Origin: Pseudomonadota bacterium | Lineage (GTDB): Bacteria > Myxococcota > Myxococcia > Myxococcales > Anaeromyxobacteraceae | Direction of reading: 5' to 3' | Assembly: GCA_023419875.1 (NCBI GenBank) | Contig: JAEZXM010000539.1 | Span: 1 to 7,678 of the forward strand | DNA: 7,678 nt | In this document: positions 1 through 6,239 of the stretch, one piece after another | Numbering within the stretch: position 1 is the first letter of the stretch | Layout of the letters: each line of letters begins with the position of its first letter | The notes under the pieces: model-generated | Told to the model about the DNA's origin: nothing | Databases searched by the model: none | What the model saw: only the letters and a program-made list of their open reading frames with translations | Program-made: the position numbers and the translations under genes

Positions 1-1488
1 GAGCCGCGCCCCGGCGGCCGCGTGCGGGAGGTAGTCGGCGGGACGCAGGAGGGCGGCGCTGCGCGCGAGCTCCACCGCCCGCTCGGGCGTTGCCGCCTCG
101 ATCTCGCGGGCGCCATCCGCCCGGTGATGGACCGCGAACCCGAGGCCCGCGCCCCCCGCGAGGACGAGGAGGAGAACGGCGGCCGGCGCGAGCCACGACC
201 GCACGTGTACGACCCGCGCGCCGCGGGCGAGCAGGCCGAGCGCCACCGAGAGCGGGATCGCCACGCCCAAGGTCTCGACCGAGAAGTCGAACAACTCGTG
301 GACGAAGAGCGCCCCGACGCCGCCGACGACGCCTATCTCCGCCGCCGAGAGCTCCCTCCGGAGCGCCGCCCGGCTCCAGATCGCGGCGAGCACTCCGATG
401 AGCAGGAGTCCACCGGGGATCCCGAGATCGATGAGCGCCTGGAGCCACTCGTTCTCGAGGTGCGTGAACGTGAGCACCGTCGGGTCGGTCTTGTAGGCCG
501 GGAACACGGTCGCGAACGCGCCGCGCCCGATCCCCGTGACCGGGAAGTCCCGGATCATCCGGAGCCCGGCGGGCCACTGCGCGGTCTTCGCCTCCTGGTT
601 CAGGGACGTCAGGGTCTGGAGCTCCTGCTCCACGGGTCCGAGCGCCAGGTAGGCCGCAGCTCCGAGCGCCACGGCCGTGACCGCTGCGAGTACTGCGACC
701 CGCCGCCGGCGGGGGGCCTCGGTCCGGCGCGAGAGGTAGAGCCCCGCGAAGAACGCCAGCCCCACGAAGTAGGCGAGGACTCCGCCGCGCGAGAGCGACG
801 CGAACAGCACAGCTGTCGCCGCGGTGAAGGCGAGCCCCCACAGCAGCCGCTCCTGGCCCTGGCTCCGCACGGCGAGGCCCAGTGCGACGAACGCGGTGAG
901 GTCCAGGAACCCGGCCAGGTGGTTCGGGTTCACGAAAGGAAACCGCCCCGCGAGGAAGGGCTGGAACCCCATCGCGGCTGCGCCGAGCACCGCCGCGGAC
1001 ACGAGGGCCGCGGCCAGCCCGAGGGCCTCGAACAGCCTGTGCCGCCTGCGGTGGGTCTCGACATACGTCCAGGCGACGGTGAACGCAGCCAGGCAGGCGG
1101 CCGTCTTTCCGAGCTCTCGGGCGTTTGCGGGGAGGTCGAGGGAGAGCGGGCGCCAGGACGGAGAGGCGCCCAGCGGCTCGAGCGACATGCGGAACGCCGC
1201 CTGGGCTCCCGGTGAGAGGACGTGCAGCGCGGGAGGCAGCGGGACGAGCTGGACCGCGACGACGAGGGTGACCGCGATGAGGGCCAGCGCGTACCACGGG
1301 AGCTCGCGCGCGCGAGAGAGCGCGAGCGCCGCAGCGACTCCGGTCACCAGAAGTGCACAGCCCTCGGCGGCGAACCCAGCCCCGCCTCGCGAGAGCGGCA
1401 GCGTCACCACGAGCAAACCGAGCAGCGCGAGGGCCACCCCGGAGCGGAGCGAGCGGACTGGGCGGGTGGCCTCCGGCACGCTCCGCAT
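1..1488 (-). CDS. O-antigen ligase / Wzy-type polysaccharide polymerase family membrane protein (3' end cut by window)
   Basis: Reading the minus strand from the ATG at 1488 gives 496 codons without a stop, running off the left edge, so the C-terminus is missing. The product is strongly hydrophobic, with about nine to eleven likely membrane helices (for example around residues 15-33, 45-58, 65-82, 155-173, 190-206, 215-230, 236-252, 264-282, 357-371, 385-397, 405-420 and 432-453). Family landmarks are NPNHLAG (187-193), SLSRGG (231-236), the stretch ending GIGRGAF (319-325), and HLENEWLQ followed by LGIPGG (343-360). The last contains the His of the periplasmic loop typical of Wzy_C/WaaL proteins. 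From about residue 466 a soluble helical tail begins (AVELARSAALLRP), as in relatives with C-terminal TPR repeats. These proteins transfer or polymerise undecaprenyl-linked glycans at the periplasmic face of the inner membrane. Polymerase and ligase cannot be told apart from sequence; the neighbouring Wzc favours a polymerase. A GGAAGG-like ribosome site (plus-strand 1493-1498) lies 4 nt before the ATG. The gene is divergent from wzc. Confidence 0.88.
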   Translation of the reverse strand, partial: MRSVPEATRPVRSLRSGVALALLGLLVVTLPLSRGGAGFAAEGCALLVTGVAAALALSRARELPWYALALIAVTLVVAVQLVPLPPALHVLSPGAQAAFRMSLEPLGASPSWRPLSLDLPANARELGKTAACLAAFTVAWTYVETHRRRHRLFEALGLAAALVSAAVLGAAAMGFQPFLAGRFPFVNPNHLAGFLDLTAFVALGLAVRSQGQERLLWGLAFTAATAVLFASLSRGGVLAYFVGLAFFAGLYLSRRTEAPRRRRVAVLAAVTAVALGAAAYLALGPVEQELQTLTSLNQEAKTAQWPAGLRMIRDFPVTGIGRGAFATVFPAYKTDPTVLTFTHLENEWLQALIDLGIPGGLLLIGVLAAIWSRAALRRELSAAEIGVVGGVGALFVHELFDFSVETLGVAIPLSVALGLLARGARVVHVRSWLAPAAVLLLVLAGGAGLGFAVHHRADGAREIEAATPERAVELARSAALLRPADYLPHAAAGARL

Positions 1489-1640
1489 CGTGCCTTCCCG
1501 GCCCCCTCGCGCACAAGCCCGCCGGCTCGACACGACACCCTCCGATCCTCTAGAGTTCGCGGGCCTCGAGACGTCCTTCCCCGGGTCCCCGGATGCCGAC
1601 TCCCACCTCGCCGCACACGCTCCCGTCGCCTCTCTCGGCG
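1489..1640. other. Divergent intergenic region between ligase/polymerase and wzc
   Basis: This 152-bp gap separates the minus-strand ligase/polymerase from the plus-strand kinase gene and must hold the promoters for both if they are transcribed divergently. It contains the palindrome CTCTAGAG (1548-1555 or adjacent), part of a weak promoter-like element for the plus strand. It also holds a short direct repeat, CCCCGG at 1579-1584 and 1587-1592. The right third would be coding if the kinase starts at 1593 instead of 1641. No clear terminator or RNA gene is visible. Confidence 0.55.
1527..1556 (+). promoter_or_regulatory. Weak sigma70-like promoter candidate for wzc
   Basis: TCGACA (1527-1532) and TAGAGT (1551-1556) are separated by 18 bp. 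The -10 hexamer matches TATAAT at four of six positions including the key first, second and last bases. Transcription would start near 1563, giving a leader of about 30 nt to the ATG at 1593 or about 78 nt to the ATG at 1641. The same hexamer TAGAGT recurs before the gene at 5541. The call rests on pattern only; in this GC-rich DNA an AT-containing TANNNT hexamer is unusual enough to note. Confidence 0.35.
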
Positions 1641-3848
1641 ATGAGCGGCGCGATCGATCTCCACGCGCTCTGGGCCGTCGTCGTGCGCCGGCGCTGGCTG
1701 GTGATCCCCGTCTTCGTGGCGACGATCCTCGCGGCGACCATCGTCACCGTGCGCCAGACCCGGATCTACGCCGCGACGGTGACGATCATCATCGACCTCA
1801 CGGCTCCGCGCTTCCTGGAGAAGGACCAGGTGCAGGACGTGATGGACTCGGGAACGGGTGGGTACTGGTACAGCCGCGAGTACTACGAGACGCAGTACAA
1901 GGTGATCGCCAGCCGCGCGGTCGCGCAGCGTGTCGCGGACCGGCTCCGGCTCGGCAACAACCTCGCCTTCCTGGGGCTGGCCGGGATCAAGGATCCCACC
2001 GAACAGGAACGGCTCCGCGAACGCCGCGATCCGGTGGGCATCCTGTCCGCCAACCTGACGGTGGAGCCGGTCAAGGACTCGCGCATCGTCAAGATCCGAT
2101 ACACCAGCCCGGACCCGGAGCTGGCGGCGATCATCGCCAACGCCTTCGCGGACGCATACATCGCCGAGAGCCTCGCCGTACGCAGCTCGACCACGCAGAA
2201 CGCGTCCGAGTGGCTGGAGCAGCAGCTCGCGATCCTCGAGAAGAAGCTCGACGAGAGCGGCAAGGCGCTCTTCGACTTCAAGAAGAACCACGACATCGTG
2301 GCCACGAGCTGGGAGGACCGCCAGAGCATGGTCTCGCAGCGGCTCACGGCCTTCAACGACGCCCTCACGAAAGCGCGGGTGCGCAAGGCCGAGCTCGAGG
2401 CCCGGAACGAGGCGCTCCGGCACGCGGAGGCCACGCTCGCCGGCAGGAACGCGCCGGGGGCCGACGCGCTCGCCGCCGTCACGTCGGTCTCCGACGACGG
2501 GACCGGCATCCGGGGACTCAAGCTGCGCTACCTGGAGGCGAGCTCGGAGTGCGCGGACCTCCGCCTCAAGTACCTCGAGGACCACCCCAAGGTCGGCGCG
2601 TGCGACGAGAAGCTCGCCCTCGCGAAGAAGGCCTTCGAGGACGAGGTGCAGACCACGCTCAAGGCGGCCCGGCTCGAGTACGAGGAGATCGTCAAGACGG
2701 AGCGGAATCTGCTCGCGCTCCTCAACGAGACGAAGGCGGACTCGTTCGGCCTCAACCAGTACGAGCGCGAGTACCTCGAGCTCAAGCGCAACTTCGACAA
2801 CAACCAGCGGCTCTACGAGATCATCCTGAAGCGGCTCAAGGACACCGGGGTGAGCGGGATGCTCCAGGTCTCGAACGTCCGCATCCTCGACCGCGCGCGG
2901 GCGTCGCGGGCGCCGGTCCGCCCCGATCCGCTCCGGAACGCGCTCATCGCCCTCGTCCTCGGCCTCCTCGGCGGCGTGGGTCTCGCGCTCATGGCCGAGT
3001 ACCTCGACACCAGCATCTCCGGCCAGGAGCAGATCGAGGAGCGCCTGGGCCTCGCCTTCCTCGGCATCGTGCCCAGCATCCCCTCGAGCAAGGGCGCGAC
3101 CCCGACCGAGCTCGCGGTGCACGCGTACCCGAAGTCCGCGGTGGCGGAGTGCTTGCGAACGGTCCGGACGAACCTGCTGTTCATGTCGCCCGAGAAGCCG
3201 CTCAGGACCATCCTGGTCACCTCCTCGGGCCCCGCGGAGGGGAAGACGACTGCCGCAACCTCGATGGCGCTGACGATGACCGCGTCAGGGAACCGCGTCC
3301 TCCTCGTCGACGCCGACATGCGCCGGCCGCGCTTGCACCGCGTGTTCGAGCTCGAGAACCAAACGGGGCTTTCCTCCCTCATCCTCGGGGACTCCGAGGC
3401 GGACGCGGTCATCCGGTCCACCTCGGTCGACAACCTGTTCGTGCTCCCGTGCGGGCCGGTGCCCCCCAACCCCGCGGAGCTGCTCCACACCGCGAACTTC
3501 CAGAAGCTCCTCGCCCAGTTCACCGCCAAGTTCGACCTCGTCATCCTCGACTCCCCTCCGGTGGGGGTGGTCTCGGATGCGGTCGTGATCTCGACCCAGG
3601 TGGACGGCTGCCTCCTCGTGATCAAGGCTGGGAAGACGTCCCGCGATGCGGCCCGGCGCGCCGTGAAGCAGCTCCGCGACGTCAACGCGCCCCTCTTCGG
3701 CGCAGTGCTGAACGACCTCGATCTCGGTGCCCAGCGTTACGGCCAGTACTCGTATTACCAGCAGTACGGGTACTACTACGGTGACTCCGCCCGGAATCAC
3801 CCGGAGCCCTCGGAGCGGGGCGACGATGCCGAGAAGCGGAGCGCCTGA
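1641..3848 (+). CDS. wzc: Wzc-type polysaccharide co-polymerase with fused BY-kinase (735 aa)
   Basis: An inner-membrane protein that controls chain length and export of Wzy-dependent polysaccharide, with a cytoplasmic autophosphorylating tyrosine kinase. Residues below are counted from the ATG at 1641. A Wzz domain starts at once (IDLHALWAVVVRRRW), with membrane helix 1 at about 19-37. A long periplasmic region with coiled-coil stretches (about 190-260 and 320-400) follows, then membrane helix 2 at about 431-453. The kinase part shows the oligomerisation motif ExxRxxR (E503, R506, R509), Walker A SSGPAEGKTT (528-537), Walker A' LLVDADMRRP (554-563) and Walker B LVILDSPP (633-640). The tail has eight tyrosines in 14 residues (700-713), the usual autophosphorylation cluster. 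The length is normal for fused proteobacterial-type Wzc. An in-frame ATG at 1593 would add 16 Pro/Ser/Thr-rich residues. I prefer 1641 because the Wzz domain begins directly after it, but neither start has a Shine-Dalgarno. Confidence 0.93.
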   Translation: MSGAIDLHALWAVVVRRRWLVIPVFVATILAATIVTVRQTRIYAATVTIIIDLTAPRFLEKDQVQDVMDSGTGGYWYSREYYETQYKVIASRAVAQRVADRLRLGNNLAFLGLAGIKDPTEQERLRERRDPVGILSANLTVEPVKDSRIVKIRYTSPDPELAAIIANAFADAYIAESLAVRSSTTQNASEWLEQQLAILEKKLDESGKALFDFKKNHDIVATSWEDRQSMVSQRLTAFNDALTKARVRKAELEARNEALRHAEATLAGRNAPGADALAAVTSVSDDGTGIRGLKLRYLEASSECADLRLKYLEDHPKVGACDEKLALAKKAFEDEVQTTLKAARLEYEEIVKTERNLLALLNETKADSFGLNQYEREYLELKRNFDNNQRLYEIILKRLKDTGVSGMLQVSNVRILDRARASRAPVRPDPLRNALIALVLGLLGGVGLALMAEYLDTSISGQEQIEERLGLAFLGIVPSIPSSKGATPTELAVHAYPKSAVAECLRTVRTNLLFMSPEKPLRTILVTSSGPAEGKTTAATSMALTMTASGNRVLLVDADMRRPRLHRVFELENQTGLSSLILGDSEADAVIRSTSVDNLFVLPCGPVPPNPAELLHTANFQKLLAQFTAKFDLVILDSPPVGVVSDAVVISTQVDGCLLVIKAGKTSRDAARRAVKQLRDVNAPLFGAVLNDLDLGAQRYGQYSYYQQYGYYYGDSARNHPEPSERGDDAEKRSA

Positions 3849-3870
3849 CCGTACCGCCTGCGCCGTTCCC

Positions 3871-3879
3871 TGTTACAAC
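3871..3879 (+). promoter_or_regulatory. Extended -10 promoter candidate just before the glycosyltransferase-methyltransferase gene
   Basis: TGtTACAAC (3871-3879) matches the extended -10 pattern TGnTATAAT, with five of six bases upstream of the last position agreeing well. No good -35 lies 16-18 bp upstream; the nearest look-alike, CTGACC at 3845-3850, is 23 bp away. Transcription would start about 6-8 bp downstream, at or next to the ATG at 3888. There is no Shine-Dalgarno in between, so a leaderless mRNA is predicted. Confidence 0.5.
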
Positions 3880-3887
3880 GCCGCCCC

Positions 3888-5450
3888 ATGACCTCCCTCT
3901 CCATCCTCGTCCCCGCCTACAACGAGCAGTACCTGGTCGCGAACTCGCTCGCGAGGCTCGAGGCCCTCGAGGGCTCCTCCTTCCTCGATCGCATCCAGGT
4001 GATCGTCGTGGACGACTGCTCCCGCGACCGCACGGAGGACGTGCTGAAGGAGTTCGCCCTGGCCCGCGGGCTCACCTGGCACGACGAGGGGCGGATCGAG
4101 CGGGGCGTCGAGCTCAAGGGCCACGGGCGCAAGGGCAAGATCGACTGGGTGTTCCTGAAGCACGTCCTGAACGGCGGCAAGGGAGCGGCCATCCGCACGG
4201 CGCTCGAGGAGGCGGTCTGCGACATCACCGTCATCCACGACGCGGACCTCGAGTACCACCCGCGAGATCTCCACCGCATCGTGAAGGTCTTCGTCGAGGA
4301 GAACGCGGACGCGGTCTTCGGCTCCCGGTTCGCGGGCGGCGAGGCGCGGCGGGCGCTGCTCTTCCGCCACGAGCTCGGCAATCGCTTCCTCACGTTCCTC
4401 ACCAACTGGGTGACCAACGTGAACCTCACCGACATGGAGACCTGCTACAAGGCGGTCCGCACCAGCCTCCTCAAGTCGATCCCCATCGTCTCGAACGACT
4501 TCCGGCTCGAGCCCGAGCTCACCATCAAGCTCGCGAAGCGCGAGGCGCGCATCTTCGAGGTCCCGATCAGCTACTCGGGGCGCACCTACCAGGAGGGGAA
4601 GAAGATCAACTGGCGCGACGGCCTCCGCGCGCTCTGGGCGATCCTCCGCTTCGCGTTCTCCGACAAGATCTACGCCGCCGACGCGCACGGCTCGCAGATC
4701 CTCGCCCGCCTCGCCCGCGCCCCGCGCTTCAACGCCTGGATGGCCGACACCATCAAGCCGTACTGCGGGAACCGGGTCCTCGAGATCGGCAGCGGCACGG
4801 GCAACCTCACCCGCCGGCTCATCCCGCGCGACGCCTACGTCGCCTCGGACGTGAACCCCCTCTACCTCCAGACGCTGCGCGGACTCACCCTCGACCGCCC
4901 CTACCTCGACGTCACCCTCACCGACGTCACCTCCGGTCAAACCTTCCCGCGCCCGCCGGGCGGCTTCGACACCGTCGTCTGCCTGAACGTCATCGAGCAC
5001 GTGGACGACGACGTGGGCGCGCTCCGGAACATCCGCGAGGTGCTCGCGCCGGGCGGCCGGGCGATCATCCTCGTCCCCAACGGGCCGAGCGCGTTCGGCA
5101 CCCTGGACGAGGTCCTCGGCCACCGCCGGCGCTACACCGAGGCCGCGCTCCGCGCCGCGCTCGCCGAGGCGGGCCTCGAGGCCGACGAGATCCTGCGCTT
5201 CAACCGCGTGGGTTGGCCGGCCTGGTGGCTCAACGGCAAGCTGCTCCGGCGGCGCACCTTCGGCCTCTTCCAGATCAAGCTCCTCAACTTCCTCACCCCG
5301 CTCTTCCGGCTCGTGGACCGGGTCCTCCCGTTCCCGCCGCTCTCGCTCGTCGCCATCGCCCGCCCCGTCGGGAGCGAGGCCCAGGCCGCCCCGGCCGAGC
5401 CGCAGGGCCCGGCGCTCGTCTCCGAGACGGGGTGGTTCAAGAGCGTTTGA
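3888..5450 (+). CDS. Bifunctional family 2 glycosyltransferase / SAM-dependent methyltransferase (520 aa)
   Basis: The N-terminal half (about 1-255) is a GT-A glycosyltransferase of the dolichol/polyprenol-phosphate sugar transferase type. It has LVPAYNE (7-13), the nucleotide-binding VDDCSRD (41-47), GGKGAA (96-101) and the metal-binding DAD of HDADLEYHP (117-125). Later landmarks are FGSRF (144-148), LTDMETCYK (180-188) and VPISYSGRTYQEGKKI (225-240). The C-terminal half (about 280-492) is a class I methyltransferase: SAM-binding motif I VLEIGSGTG (297-305), acidic D321 after strand 2, LNVIEH (366-371), LAPGGRAIILVPN (386-398) and GHRRRY (411-416). There are no clear membrane helices, so it is probably cytoplasmic or membrane-peripheral. 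The spacing from VDD to GGKGAA is about 18-20 residues longer than I expect, with a charged Gly/Lys-rich insert near 62-90. Donor, acceptor and methyl target are unknown. It starts 39 nt after wzc and has its own promoter-like element. The chosen start matches the family N-terminus exactly. Confidence 0.92.
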   Translation: MTSLSILVPAYNEQYLVANSLARLEALEGSSFLDRIQVIVVDDCSRDRTEDVLKEFALARGLTWHDEGRIERGVELKGHGRKGKIDWVFLKHVLNGGKGAAIRTALEEAVCDITVIHDADLEYHPRDLHRIVKVFVEENADAVFGSRFAGGEARRALLFRHELGNRFLTFLTNWVTNVNLTDMETCYKAVRTSLLKSIPIVSNDFRLEPELTIKLAKREARIFEVPISYSGRTYQEGKKINWRDGLRALWAILRFAFSDKIYAADAHGSQILARLARAPRFNAWMADTIKPYCGNRVLEIGSGTGNLTRRLIPRDAYVASDVNPLYLQTLRGLTLDRPYLDVTLTDVTSGQTFPRPPGGFDTVVCLNVIEHVDDDVGALRNIREVLAPGGRAIILVPNGPSAFGTLDEVLGHRRRYTEAALRAALAEAGLEADEILRFNRVGWPAWWLNGKLLRRRTFGLFQIKLLNFLTPLFRLVDRVLPFPPLSLVAIARPVGSEAQAAPAEPQGPALVSETGWFKSV

Positions 5451-5525
5451 CGCGACGAGGTTCGACGACCAGGACGCGCCGCCTTCCAGAGCACATGGAA
5501 CGGCCGAGCGAACGGGAGAGGCGGG

Positions 5526-5534
5526 TGGTAGAGT
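5526..5534 (+). promoter_or_regulatory. Extended -10 promoter candidate for the small-protein/nucleotidyltransferase pair
   Basis: TGgTAGAGT (5526-5534) fits TGnTANNNT, and the GTG start codon at 5541 follows after only 6 bp. The predicted transcription start therefore falls on or beside the start codon. The hexamer itself contains an in-frame TAG (5529-5531), so no start codon upstream of it can belong to this gene. No ribosome-binding site is seen. No convincing -35 was found. Confidence 0.45.
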
Positions 5535-5540
5535 CTCGAC

Positions 5541-5747
5541 GTGGCTGACGCCGATCACCCCTGCGGGCTCGAGCCGACCGTCGCCGACCCGACGCTTCTC
5601 GAGATCCTGCGAGCGCTCTCACCGGAGGAGCGGCTCCGGTGGAACGACCGGGCCGCAGCCACCGTCCTGGAGCTACGCCATGCCTTCGCCGCCGCCCAAG
5701 ACGGAGCTGACGACCCTCCTCTCCCGGCTGGCGGCGAGCGGCGCTGA
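5541..5747 (+). CDS. Small hypothetical protein, partner of nucleotidyltransferase-like protein (68 aa)
   Basis: Opens with GTG, the first possible start after the in-frame TAG at 5529-5531. A helical core spans about residues 17-52 (LLEILRALSPEERLRWNDRA, then TVLELRHAFAAA), ending in a polar Gly/Pro-rich tail. From memory, short proteins with a SPEERLRWND-like core and a second LRHAF-like helix sit beside minimal nucleotidyltransferases in other delta-proteobacteria, but I cannot name a family. Its last 68 nt overlap the next gene in a different frame, so the two are likely translationally coupled. The tail within the overlap looks unconstrained. Its role may be an antitoxin-like or regulatory partner of the downstream protein; this rests on gene arrangement alone. 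Confidence 0.62.
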   Translation: MADADHPCGLEPTVADPTLLEILRALSPEERLRWNDRAAATVLELRHAFAAAQDGADDPPLPAGGERR

Positions 5748-6180
5748 CTTCGTCCTCGTCGGCGGGCTTGCCGCGGTGGCGCAGGGCGCGCCGCTCACGA
5801 CGGTCGACGTCGATGTCGTCCACCGACGGAGCGAGGACAACGCCGACCGGCTGCTCGCCTTCTTCGAGGCCGTGGACGCTCGGTATCGCGGCCGGCCCGC
5901 GGGACAGGAGCTGCGGCCGACGCGGGAGCTGCTGCTCGGCGACGGCCATCACCTGCTCTCGACGCAACTCGGGCCGCTCGACATCCTGGGCGCGATCGAG
6001 GGCGGCCGTGGGTACGAGAGCCTTCTCCCGGAGACGATCACGCTCGACGTCGAGGGGCAGCCGGTCCGGGTCGTCCGGCTCCGCACCCTCGCGGAGCTGA
6101 AACGAAACGCCACCTCCCGGAAGGACCAGCTCGTCCTCGCCATCCTGGAGGAGACCATGCGCGGCTCGGGCCGGCCGTGA
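5680..6180 (+). CDS. Minimal nucleotidyltransferase-fold protein, AbiEii/MNT-like (166 aa)
   Basis: The N-terminus carries a polymerase-beta-like nucleotidyltransferase signature: FVLVGGLAAVAQGAPLTTVD with two glycines (28-29) and then the metal-binding pair D43 and D45 (VDVDVVH). D101 in GPLDILG is a candidate third acidic residue. The C-terminal helix (LAELKRNATSRKDQLVLAIL, 137-156) has the Lys/Arg/Lys-Asp pattern common in this fold. Proteins of this size act in minimal nucleotidyltransferase toxin-antitoxin pairs or are uncharacterised. The real substrate, if any, is unknown. GGAG at 5669-5672 lies 7 nt before the ATG, a proper Shine-Dalgarno inside the preceding gene. No other start lies near the conserved region, so the 68-nt overlap with the upstream small gene appears genuine. 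The gene has no obvious link to sugar synthesis, although sugar-activating nucleotidyltransferases are much longer and carry different motifs. Confidence 0.82.
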   Translation: MPSPPPKTELTTLLSRLAASGADFVLVGGLAAVAQGAPLTTVDVDVVHRRSEDNADRLLAFFEAVDARYRGRPAGQELRPTRELLLGDGHHLLSTQLGPLDILGAIEGGRGYESLLPETITLDVEGQPVRVVRLRTLAELKRNATSRKDQLVLAILEETMRGSGRP

Positions 6181-6202
6181 TGCTCCGAACGCGTCGTTCC
6201 CT

Positions 6203-6231
6203 TTGACCCGCGCCCACGCCCACCCTACTGT
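6203..6231 (+). promoter_or_regulatory. Sigma70-like promoter immediately upstream of UDP-xylose synthase gene
   Basis: TTGACC (6203-6208) and TACTGT (6226-6231) are spaced by exactly 17 bp. The -35 matches TTGACA at five of six bases; the -10 keeps the three most conserved bases (T, A and final T). Only 8 bp separate the -10 from the ATG at 6240, and no Shine-Dalgarno is present, so the transcript is predicted to be leaderless or nearly so. This is the best promoter in the window. Confidence 0.6.
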
Positions 6232-6239
6232 CCCGAGCC

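Noticed and set aside
22..1215. Long open plus-strand frame of about 400 codons over the left end
   Set aside because: The translation is Arg/Glu/Gly/Pro-rich with no family motif, while the minus strand of the same stretch encodes a clear O-antigen ligase/polymerase with membrane helices and conserved motifs.
1303..1316. Perfect palindrome CTCGCGCGCGCGAG
   Set aside because: It lies inside the ligase coding sequence and is readily explained by alternating GC codons; there is no loop or following T-run to suggest a terminator or operator.
1545..1557. GATCCTCTAGAGT resembles part of a common cloning-vector polylinker
   Set aside because: The match is about 13 bp and breaks on both sides; flanking sequence has the same composition as the genome, so vector contamination is not supported.
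824..3784. Plus-strand open frame of 986 codons overlapping wzc in another frame
   Set aside because: It is low-complexity Arg/Pro/Ala-rich with no domain, spans both the antisense ligase gene and the correct wzc frame, and is a GC-driven shadow.
5451..5525. Possible terminator between the methyltransferase gene and the next promoter
   Set aside because: No stable hairpin followed by a T-run could be found by eye in this stretch.
3873..5558. Minus-strand open frame of 561 codons opposite the glycosyltransferase-methyltransferase gene
   Set aside because: It is a Val/Glu/Arg/Asp-rich antisense shadow; the plus-strand frame has two complete enzyme domains with catalytic motifs.
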